From: an uncultured beta proteobacterium
GTDB taxonomy: Bacteria > Pseudomonadota > Gammaproteobacteria > Burkholderiales > Burkholderiaceae
Reading direction: 5' to 3'
Assembly (NCBI GenBank): GCA_903843315.1
Contig: CAIMPQ010000185.1
Span: forward strand, 1-5,793
Length of the DNA: 5,793 nt
Part shown: one piece after another, positions 1 to 5,793 of the stretch
Numbering within the stretch: position 1 is the stretch's first letter
Layout of the letters: the number at the start of each line of letters is the position of its first letter
Program-made: the position numbers and the translations under genes
Notes under the pieces: model-generated
What the model was told of the DNA's origin: nothing
Database searches by the model: none
Seen by the model: the letters and a program-made list of their open reading frames with translations, nothing else

Positions 1-1277
1 AGGCTACCAGGTGGCTTAGTAGAGGGTGCAGGCGGCATTGGTTCAAATACAGCATCTGGTACCCATTGTGGATATTTTGCTTTTAATGGCCTGAGCAATT
101 TCAACTCTGCTTCGGTCGGTTTTCTGGGACCATCAAAGTTTGCACTCAAATCGCTATTCTGAAAATAACTATTGATACGGCTGTACTGATCGTAAAAAAT
201 TTGGCGGTTAAGCCATTCAAAATCTAAGGCGTAGCCTAAGGCTTCACGCACCCGAACATCTTTAAAGATGGGGCGACGCAGATTCATGGCAAAGCCTTGC
301 ATACCGGCGCCATTGTGATTGAAGAATGCTTTCTTTAAGAGCGTGCCATTATCAAACTTTGTGCCGACATACCCCTTGGCCCATATCTTGGCGCGGTACT
401 CCACGAGGGCATCAAACTCCCCTGCCTTAAAGGCCTCAAGTCTGACCGCATCATCGCTATAAAGCTTGTAAAGTACGCGATCAAAATTATAAAAACCAAC
501 CCGTACATTCAGAGGCTTACTCAATTGATCTGCCCAATATTGTGGGTTTCTTTTGTAAACAATGGATTTGCCGGCTTTAAATGATTCAATTAAATAGGGG
601 CCACTACCAAGTGGTACTTCAAACGCAATCTTCTCGAAGGGAACGATTGAGCCATCCGCTTTCTTGCCCCAGTTGCGAGAAAAAATCGGGAGCGTTCCTG
701 CCAAGATGGGAAGTTCTGCATTGTTGTTCTTAAAATTAAATCGTACTGATCGGTCAGAAAGAACAACTGCCTCTGCTATATCTGCAAAAGTAGTTTTGTA
801 ACGTGGATGCGCTTTACCGCTCATCAAAACATCAAAGCTATGTTTGACGTCTGCTGCCAATACTGGAGTCCCGTCTGAAAACTTGGCTTCTGGACGAATC
901 CGAAAAGTGGCTGACAGATGATCTGGCGCTACTGCAATATCTTCCGCTAGCAAGCCATAAATACTCGATACCTCATCTGCACTCCCCTCGGCTAAAGATT
1001 CGAACATCAACTCAATACCCGGGGCAGTGACACCGCGCAAAGTAAAGGGATTGAACTTATCGAAGCTGGTTCTTTGGCCAGGATTTGGCAAAGTGAGGGT
1101 GCCACCCCGAGGGGCGTTGGGATTTACGTAATCAAAATGAGCAAATCCCTCAGCATATTTTGGCTTTCCATACTGGGAAATCCCTTGAGCCGCCTGCGTT
1201 GAATGAGCCCCCATCCCCACCAATAAGGCTAGAAGTAAGAATTGGGCTGTTCGGCGAATGGGGTTTAGGGTGGGCAT
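1..1277 (-). CDS. yejA: YejA-type periplasmic oligopeptide-binding protein (SBP family 5), C-terminus cut off by window edge
   Basis: This is the solute-binding subunit of a peptide ABC importer of the YejABEF (microcin C/oligopeptide) type, acting in the periplasm. The frame is open from an ATG at 1277 down to base 1, giving 425 residues. YejA proteins are about 600 residues, so roughly the last third lies beyond the left edge. Residues 1-29 form a Sec-type signal peptide: R8-R9, a Leu-rich core at 13-20, and likely cleavage after TQA (27-29). The two arginines do not sit in a proper Tat motif. The mature start, GKPKYAEGFAHFDYVNP (38-53), is typical of YejA. Family-5 landmarks follow: FSDGTPVLAADV (133-144), GSGPYLIESF (225-234), YKRNPQYW (241-248) and FAMNLRRPIFKDVRVREAL (329-347). 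A Pro-rich loop lies at 413-424. The start is chosen because an in-frame TAG lies eight codons upstream with no other ATG, GTG or TTG between; its ribosome site is weak. Permease and ATPase genes would be expected past the left edge. The exact ligand is unknown. Confidence 0.9.
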   Translation of the reverse strand, partial: MPTLNPIRRTAQFLLLALLVGMGAHSTQAAQGISQYGKPKYAEGFAHFDYVNPNAPRGGTLTLPNPGQRTSFDKFNPFTLRGVTAPGIELMFESLAEGSADEVSSIYGLLAEDIAVAPDHLSATFRIRPEAKFSDGTPVLAADVKHSFDVLMSGKAHPRYKTTFADIAEAVVLSDRSVRFNFKNNNAELPILAGTLPIFSRNWGKKADGSIVPFEKIAFEVPLGSGPYLIESFKAGKSIVYKRNPQYWADQLSKPLNVRVGFYNFDRVLYKLYSDDAVRLEAFKAGEFDALVEYRAKIWAKGYVGTKFDNGTLLKKAFFNHNGAGMQGFAMNLRRPIFKDVRVREALGYALDFEWLNRQIFYDQYSRINSYFQNSDLSANFDGPRKPTEAELKLLRPLKAKYPQWVPDAVFEPMPPAPSTKPPGS

Positions 1278-1327
1278 ATATGCAACAATTGTAGATAGCT
1301 AATCATATTTGAAGCAAAGGACACATC
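1278..1327. promoter_or_regulatory. Divergent yejA/fabI intergenic region, probable promoters for both
   Basis: The 50 bases between the two divergent start codons are AT-rich and must hold, or lie next to, the promoters for both transcripts. On the minus strand TATGAT (1307 to 1302) is a fair -10 hexamer for yejA, but no good -35 lies 16-18 bases upstream, as that stretch overlaps the fabI start. For fabI I find no convincing -35/-10 pair; TATATG at 1277-1282 is a weak -10 candidate overlapping the yejA start codon. No operator palindrome is evident. The assignment rests on gene geometry more than on motif quality. Confidence 0.4.
1316..1321 (+). promoter_or_regulatory. fabI ribosome binding site
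   Basis: AAAGGA lies six bases before the ATG at 1328. It is the best Shine-Dalgarno match among the starts in this window and it supports the fabI start. Confidence 0.75.
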
Positions 1328-2110
1328 ATGGGCTTTCTTTCCGGCAAAAAAATCCTTATTACCGGCCTCCTCTCGAACCGCTCGATTGCCTATGGCATCG
1401 CCAAGGCTTGTCACCGTGAGGGTGCTGAACTCGCCCTTACCTATGTAGGCGAACGTTTTAAGGAGCGTACCGTTGATTTCGCTAAAGAATTCGATACGGA
1501 GCTCATTTTTGACTGCGATGTAAGTAGTGATGAGCAAATTGAGGCCTTATTTACAGATCTAGCAAAAACGTGGCCCCAGTTTGACGGTTTCGTGCATGCC
1601 ATCGGGTTTGCCCCACGTGAGGCGATCGCAGGTGATTTCTTGGACGGTTTCAGTCGCGAAGCCTATCGGATTGCACATGACATTTCTGCCTACAGTTTTC
1701 CTGCAATGGGTAAAGCAGCATTACCAATGTTGCGCCCGAATGCAGCATTGTTAACACTCACCTACCTTGGATCGATGCGCACTGTTCCACACTACAACAC
1801 CATGGGTCTTGCAAAAGCTTCATTGGAGGCTTCAGTACGCTACCTGGCCAATTCACTGGGTCCAAAAGGGATCCGTGTAAATGCGATCTCAGCTGGACCA
1901 ATTAAAACTTTGGCCGCCTCTGGCATTAAAGACTTTGGCAAAATCCTCGGGGCCGTAGAAGCTGCGGCACCAATGCGCCGTAACGTGACTATTGATGATG
2001 TGGGTAATGCCGCCTCGTTTTTACTCTCTGATCTAGCGAATGGCATCACTGCTGAAATCGTCTACGTTGATAATGGCTTTAGTCAAGTTGCAGGCGGAAT
2101 GGGCGAGTAA
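1328..2110 (+). CDS. fabI: Enoyl-[acyl-carrier-protein] reductase, NADH-dependent (FabI)
   Basis: FabI catalyses the last reduction of each cycle of type II fatty-acid synthesis in the cytoplasm, turning trans-2-enoyl-ACP into acyl-ACP with NADH; the family works as a homotetramer. The 260 residues match the usual length and form one SDR Rossmann domain. The N-terminal nucleotide-binding segment is ITGLLSNRSIAYGIA (11-25). The catalytic residues Tyr146, Tyr156 and Lys163 lie in TYLG and YNTMGLAK and fall at the same numbers as in E. coli FabI. The conserved block VNAISAGPIKTLAASGI (184-200) follows. Gly93, Met159 and Phe203, positions where changes give triclosan resistance in E. coli, carry the sensitive-type residues, so the enzyme is probably triclosan-sensitive (inference). 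The ATG at 1328 has a good ribosome site and begins MGFLSGK as in Burkholderiales homologues. The stop is one base from the probable chrA start, and fabI heads the four-gene run. Confidence 0.97.
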   Translation: MGFLSGKKILITGLLSNRSIAYGIAKACHREGAELALTYVGERFKERTVDFAKEFDTELIFDCDVSSDEQIEALFTDLAKTWPQFDGFVHAIGFAPREAIAGDFLDGFSREAYRIAHDISAYSFPAMGKAALPMLRPNAALLTLTYLGSMRTVPHYNTMGLAKASLEASVRYLANSLGPKGIRVNAISAGPIKTLAASGIKDFGKILGAVEAAAPMRRNVTIDDVGNAASFLLSDLANGITAEIVYVDNGFSQVAGGMGE

Positions 2111-2111
2111 G

Positions 2112-3464
2112 TTGAGCGAAGGGCAAAACCAATCAAACACTATTCCTCTAAAAGAAGCATTAAAGTTCTGGGCAAAATTAGGCTTCATTAGTTTTGGTGG
2201 TCCAGCAGGACAAATCGCTGTTCTGCATCAAGAGTTGGTCGAAAAGCGTCGCTGGATTTCTGAGCGGCGCTTTTTACATGCTTTAAATTACTGCATGCTA
2301 TTACCGGGTCCTGAAGCCCAGCAACTGGTTACCTATATAGGCTGGTTGATGCACCGCAGTTGGGGTGGCATTCTTGCCGGCACTCTGTTTGTGTTGCCGT
2401 CGCTTTTTATCTTGATCGCCTTGTCTTGGGTATACCTCACCTTTGGACAGGTTCCCTGGATTGCTGCAATCTTTTTTGGCATTAAGCCAGCAGTCGTTGC
2501 CATTGTTTTGCATGCAGCCGTTCGTATTGGTAAACGCACCATTCACAATCAAGCACTGAAGTGGATTGCGCTCGGGTCTTTCTTAGCCATCTTTATATTC
2601 AATTTAGCCTTTCCGATTATTGTTCTGATTGCTGCAGCAGTTGGTTTTTGGGGAGGTAAGCACTACCCAGAATATTTTCAGCAAAGTGCTGGCCACGATA
2701 ACGGCAAAGAAAAACATTACGGTAGTGCCATGATTGATGACGACACACCCAGTCCAAAGCATGCTCAATTTAGTATGCAAAAAACGGTGCACCACAGTGC
2801 CGTTGCACTATTTTTCTGGCTACTTCCCTTTGGAATACTCCTTGCTATCTTTGGCTGGCAGACGCTCTACCCTCAATTAGCCTGGTTCTTTACCAAAGCC
2901 GCTCTGCTTACCTTTGGCGGCGCATACGCGGTTCTGCCTTATGTCTATCAGGGGGCAGTCGATCACTTTCATTGGCTGAGCGCCAACCAAATGATTGATG
3001 GTTTAGCACTTGGTGAAACGACACCGGGACCGCTCATCATGGTGGTTGCGTTTGTTGGTTACCTTGCGGGACACATTCAACATCTCATTGGCAGTAGTAA
3101 TCCATTTTGGTTTGGTGTGCTTGGTGCTTGTGTAGCAACGTGGTTTACTTTTTTACCCTCGTTCTTTTTTATCTTGGTCGGTGGGCCTCTCATTGAATCC
3201 ACTCATGGCAAGCTCGGATTTACTGCACCTCTCACCGCCATTACTGCGGCAGTAGTTGGTGTCATTGCGAATCTGGGTCTATTTTTTGCGTATCACGTCT
3301 TTTTACCGAGAGGTCTTGGAGGATCGATTTCCTGGATCTCGATCCTGATTTGTCTATTGGCAGGATTAGCTCTATTTAAGTTCCAAAAAGGCGTTATCAC
3401 AGTATTAGGAGGGTCTGCCCTAACTGGGCTGCTCGTTTACTTGGCATCCGTTTTAATGGGCTGA
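2112..3464 (+). CDS. chrA: ChrA-type chromate transporter, two-domain form
   Basis: This is an inner-membrane transporter of the CHR superfamily, whose characterised members export chromate. It has the long, two-domain architecture. The first CHR domain has FGGPAGQIAVLHQELV (28-43) and the LLPGPEAQQL block (63-72). The second repeats these as LTFGGAYAVLPYV (266-278) and LGETTPGPLIM (300-310). Many hydrophobic segments fill both halves. A hydrophilic linker at about 183-226 contains six histidines and a DDD cluster. I place the start at TTG 2112, giving 450 residues, because the family N-terminus begins just before the first domain. The in-frame ATGs at 2040 and 2073 lie inside fabI, add 13-24 atypical residues and lack a ribosome site. 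GGCGAG at 2102-2107 is a weak site for the TTG, and coupling to fabI termination is likely. No ChrB-like regulator is present here. The substrate could be chromate, sulfate or another oxyanion; the family is clear, the substrate is not. Confidence 0.88.
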   Translation: MSEGQNQSNTIPLKEALKFWAKLGFISFGGPAGQIAVLHQELVEKRRWISERRFLHALNYCMLLPGPEAQQLVTYIGWLMHRSWGGILAGTLFVLPSLFILIALSWVYLTFGQVPWIAAIFFGIKPAVVAIVLHAAVRIGKRTIHNQALKWIALGSFLAIFIFNLAFPIIVLIAAAVGFWGGKHYPEYFQQSAGHDNGKEKHYGSAMIDDDTPSPKHAQFSMQKTVHHSAVALFFWLLPFGILLAIFGWQTLYPQLAWFFTKAALLTFGGAYAVLPYVYQGAVDHFHWLSANQMIDGLALGETTPGPLIMVVAFVGYLAGHIQHLIGSSNPFWFGVLGACVATWFTFLPSFFFILVGGPLIESTHGKLGFTAPLTAITAAVVGVIANLGLFFAYHVFLPRGLGGSISWISILICLLAGLALFKFQKGVITVLGGSALTGLLVYLASVLMG

Positions 3465-3474
3465 GGTTTTTCCT

Positions 3475-3478
3475 AAGG
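3475..3478 (+). promoter_or_regulatory. Ribosome binding site deciding the hydratase start
   Basis: AAGG lies eight bases before the ATG at 3487. A second in-frame ATG at 3496 would be 17 bases away, so the upstream ATG is preferred. Confidence 0.5.
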
Positions 3479-3486
3479 TTGGCATA

Positions 3487-4371
3487 ATGGACCTTATGCG
3501 TATCGAACCCCAAACTATTACCCACCTACAAGAATGGCTTGGTAAATCCGAGTCTTTCCAAGACAGCATAACCGCCGCTCCAGTGCGCGCGCTTTCGGCA
3601 ACGCTAGATCGAGATGATCCAGCGCCAGTGAGCGGTACTTTTTTACCTGAGCTTTGGCATTGGCTCTATTTTTTACCCCATGCCCGGGAATCCGAGATTG
3701 GTCCTGATGGTCACCCTAAGCGCGGCGGTTTTCTACCTCCTGTTCCATTGCCACGACGCATGTGGGCGGGTAGTCGCATACAGTGGTTGGCTCCACTTTC
3801 TATTGGAGATGAAGTCGAGCGTGTTTCTAAAATTGAATCTGTAACCCATAAAGCAGGACGCACGGGTGATTTGATTTTTGTATTGGTTAAGCACGAGATC
3901 TCAAATCACCATGGATTGGCTATTGTTGAAGAGCACGACATTGTCTATCGTGATGCACCAGGACCAGATGACAAACCCGTTCCTCCAACTCCCGCACCTA
4001 TTGATGCAAAGTGGAGTAAAACCATTACGCCAGATGATGTCTTGCTATTTCGCTATTCAGCATTAACGTTTAATGGCCATCGCATCCATTACGACCGCAA
4101 ATACGTTACTGAAGTAGAAGGTTATCCAGGCTTAATTGTGCATGGTCCTTTGATCGCTACTCTGTTGGTTGATTTGGTGCGTCAAAGTATTCCGGGGTGC
4201 AAACTGAAGAGTTTTGAGTTCCGTGCGATTCGCCCGACCTTTGATATCAATATATTCAAAGTATGCGCTAAGCCAGATTTAGAAATAGACCCTAGTGGTA
4301 AAACGATTGCCATTTGGGCGCAAGACCACGAAGGCTGGCTTACTATGCAAGCCACTGCAGTTCTTGCTTAA
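3487..4371 (+). CDS. Double-hotdog acyl-CoA hydratase, mesaconyl-C4-CoA/itaconyl-CoA hydratase (HTD2-like) family
   Basis: Probable cytoplasmic hydratase acting on an enoyl-CoA, most likely a branched C5 dicarboxyl-CoA. The 294 residues form two hotdog-like halves. The N-terminal FAS1-like dehydratase half (about 1-155) includes RMWAGSRIQWLAPLSIGDEV (91-110), typical of this family. The C-terminal MaoC-like half (about 175-294) carries FRYSALTFNGHRIHYD (188-203) and GYPGLIVHGPLIATLL (212-227). The usual MaoC hydratase signature GDxNPxH is replaced by FNGHRIH, as in the HTD2/mesaconyl-C4-CoA hydratase group; His201 is the probable catalytic His, with Asn196 or His198 nearby. Known members include Chloroflexus mesaconyl-C4-CoA hydratase, bacterial itaconyl-CoA hydratase and mitochondrial HTD2. 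It starts 22 bases after chrA and ends 15 bases before the MmgE/PrpD gene. Family assignment is firm; the substrate is inferred from the family and the neighbour. A role on 3-hydroxyacyl thioesters cannot be excluded. Confidence 0.82.
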   Translation: MDLMRIEPQTITHLQEWLGKSESFQDSITAAPVRALSATLDRDDPAPVSGTFLPELWHWLYFLPHARESEIGPDGHPKRGGFLPPVPLPRRMWAGSRIQWLAPLSIGDEVERVSKIESVTHKAGRTGDLIFVLVKHEISNHHGLAIVEEHDIVYRDAPGPDDKPVPPTPAPIDAKWSKTITPDDVLLFRYSALTFNGHRIHYDRKYVTEVEGYPGLIVHGPLIATLLVDLVRQSIPGCKLKSFEFRAIRPTFDINIFKVCAKPDLEIDPSGKTIAIWAQDHEGWLTMQATAVLA

Positions 4372-4386
4372 CAAGAGATTTGACTT

Positions 4387-5763
4387 ATGACTACTGAACA
4401 CTTATCTCGCCAACTTGCCAGCTTTGCCGCCAAGCTAAAAATAAGCGACATCCCGAACGATGTCATCAATCGCGCTGAAGATTTATTGGTGGACTGGTTT
4501 GGCTCAGCAGTGGCAGGCAAAGGCGCCCGTCCTGTTGAAACCATTACTCAATTTGCTCAGAACATGGGAGGCTTCGATAGCGCTCATCCTGGTCCTTCTG
4601 AAATCCTGATCTCGCGCAATAGCTCTAGCCCCTTTTTAGCGGCAATGGCCAACGCTGCAGCTTCACATGTGGCAGAGCAAGACGATGTTCACAATGGCTC
4701 TGTCTTTCATCCAGCTACGGTGGTGTTCCCGCCTGCGTTAGCATGTGCCCAAGCAATTGGCGCCTCTGGTGAAGATCTACTCGTTGCAGCAGTAGCTGGT
4801 TATGAAGTGGGCATCCGCGTTGGTGAATTTTTAGGTCGCTCCCATTACAAAGTGTTTCATACGACTGGCACAGCAGGAACTCTGGCTGCTGCAGCCGCTG
4901 TAGGACACCTTCTCAAATTGAACCCCGAGCAAATGCTGCATGCTTTTGGTTCAGCTGGCACACAATCAGCTGGTCTTTGGGAATTCTTGCGCGATGCCGC
5001 CGACTCTAAGCAACTGCATACTGCTCACGCAGCCGCTACAGGCCTCATGTCAGCCTATATTGCTCAAGCGGGCTTTACTGGCGCAGAGCATATCCTTGAA
5101 GGCAAACAAGGTTTAGCTGCAGGCATGACTAGTGATGCAGATCCCAGCAAATTGATTGATCGCTTAGGCAGTCGCTGGGCTTTAGCTGAGACGAGCTTTA
5201 AATACCATGCCTCATGCCGCCATACCCACCCTGCTGCGGATGCGCTCTTGCAAGTGATGCTGGCCAACAAACTCAAGCCTAGTGACATCGCTAAAGTGGA
5301 AACCCTCGTACATCAGGGTGCAATTGATGTCTTGGGTCCTGTGACGGATCCCGCTACCGTGCATCAATCCAAGTTTTCAATGGGTACCGTACTTGCTCTC
5401 GTTGCTCACTATCAATTTGCTGGCCTGCAAGAATTTGATCAGCATTTTCATGATGAGGCGATTTGTTTATTTCGCGATCGCGTCACGATGACTTTGGATC
5501 TTGAAGTGGATGCTGCATATCCTCAACGCTGGATCGGTAAAGTGAAAGTCTATTTAAACAATGGACAAATTCTGGAAGGTCGTGTGGATGAACCCAAAGG
5601 TGACCCTGGAAATACTTTAAGTCGCGCTGAGATTACTGATAAAGCCCTTCGTCTAGCCGCATTTAGCGGGGGCGCAAGTCCTGCCGAAATGGCTAAAGCC
5701 ATCGATCTCTTGTGGAATATCCGCAAACAGACCAAGATAGGCCCTCTACTTCCCCACAATTAG
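4387..5763 (+). CDS. MmgE/PrpD family protein (dehydratase/decarboxylase/epimerase-type)
   Basis: A cytoplasmic enzyme of the family that includes 2-methylcitrate dehydratase (PrpD), cis-aconitate decarboxylase (ACOD1/CAD) and iminodisuccinate epimerase. Its 458 residues match the usual 450-480. The N-terminal all-helical domain has HVAEQDDVHNGSVFHPATVV (94-113), the family Asp/His active-site loop, with Asp99, Asp100 and His108. It continues with FHTTGTAGTLAAAAAVG (157-173), where His158 corresponds to the catalytic His of ACOD1. SKQLHTAHAA (207-216) holds Lys208, likely the equivalent of ACOD1 Lys207. FKYHASCRHTHPAAD (271-285) opens the second domain with His274, His279 and His281, ending at the lid-like C-terminal region. 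The start ATG has a weak AAGAG (4373-4377) nine bases upstream and sits 15 bases after the hydratase stop, so the two are probably co-transcribed. The missing prpB/prpC neighbours argue against a standard methylcitrate role. Many members have no known substrate, so I give no gene symbol. Confidence 0.85.
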   Translation: MTTEHLSRQLASFAAKLKISDIPNDVINRAEDLLVDWFGSAVAGKGARPVETITQFAQNMGGFDSAHPGPSEILISRNSSSPFLAAMANAAASHVAEQDDVHNGSVFHPATVVFPPALACAQAIGASGEDLLVAAVAGYEVGIRVGEFLGRSHYKVFHTTGTAGTLAAAAAVGHLLKLNPEQMLHAFGSAGTQSAGLWEFLRDAADSKQLHTAHAAATGLMSAYIAQAGFTGAEHILEGKQGLAAGMTSDADPSKLIDRLGSRWALAETSFKYHASCRHTHPAADALLQVMLANKLKPSDIAKVETLVHQGAIDVLGPVTDPATVHQSKFSMGTVLALVAHYQFAGLQEFDQHFHDEAICLFRDRVTMTLDLEVDAAYPQRWIGKVKVYLNNGQILEGRVDEPKGDPGNTLSRAEITDKALRLAAFSGGASPAEMAKAIDLLWNIRKQTKIGPLLPHN

Positions 5764-5793
5764 TCCAATATCGCTATTTATGAATCCATTAGA

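Noticed and set aside
1251..1277. A possible Tat signal on the YejA-type protein because of Arg8-Arg9
   Set aside because: The residues after the twin arginines (TAQF) do not fit the Tat consensus; a Sec signal peptide explains the N-terminus.
1265..1537. A 90-codon minus-strand open frame opposite the start of fabI
   Set aside because: It overlaps fabI antisense and the yejA start in another frame, has no recognisable domain, and is explained as a shadow of fabI.
2301..2795. Several short minus-strand open frames within chrA
   Set aside because: They are antisense to a clear transporter gene, have Cys/Asn-rich low-plausibility sequences and lack ribosome sites.
3320..3346. An 8-bp perfect inverted repeat (AGGATCGA and TCGATCCT) with an 11-base loop inside chrA
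   Set aside because: It lies within well-conserved coding sequence, is not followed by a T run and has no relation to a gene boundary; most likely chance.
3465..3486. A possible terminator after chrA (T-rich stretch GGTTTTTCC)
   Set aside because: There is no stable hairpin before the T run, and the next gene starts within 22 bases.
3878..4066. A 62-codon plus-strand open frame inside the hydratase gene
   Set aside because: It is an out-of-frame shadow fully contained in the hydratase, whose own protein is strongly family-like.
5064..5759. Two minus-strand open frames within the MmgE/PrpD gene
   Set aside because: They are antisense shadows of a conserved gene with no domain or start signal.

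Overview
The window looks like ordinary chromosome from a betaproteobacterium of the Burkholderiales. The FabI protein matches the Ralstonia/Burkholderia type closely by eye. The moderate GC content and AT-leaning codon choice fit a freshwater Polynucleobacter-like genome better than the GC-rich relatives. This assignment comes from recognising the proteins, not from a database search. The window is densely coding, with no gene-free stretch over 60 bases. I see no tRNA, rRNA, insertion sequence, CRISPR array or phage gene.

Layout: the left 1.28 kb holds the first 425 codons of a minus-strand gene for a YejA-type periplasmic peptide-binding protein, which runs off the left edge. A 50-base divergent intergenic region separates it from fabI on the plus strand, so both promoters must lie in or close to it. 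Four plus-strand genes follow in a tight run. They are fabI (NADH-dependent enoyl-ACP reductase), chrA (two-domain chromate-type transporter, probably starting at a TTG one base after the fabI stop), a double-hotdog acyl-CoA hydratase of the mesaconyl-C4-CoA/itaconyl-CoA hydratase (HTD2-like) type, and an MmgE/PrpD family protein. The gaps are 1, 22 and 15 bases and no terminator-like hairpin is visible between them, so read-through from fabI is likely. The last 30 bases are non-coding or the beginning of another gene.

Functionally, fabI is housekeeping fatty-acid synthesis and chrA is an anion exporter with no evident link to it. The last two genes form the most suggestive pair. A C4/C5 dicarboxyl-CoA hydratase next to a protein of the family that includes 2-methylcitrate dehydratase and cis-aconitate decarboxylase hints at a small organic-acid route (itaconate, mesaconate, citramalate or methylcitrate-like). 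The CoA transferase and lyase needed to complete such a route are not inside the window. I found no clear novel system; the dicarboxylate gene pair is the best lead.
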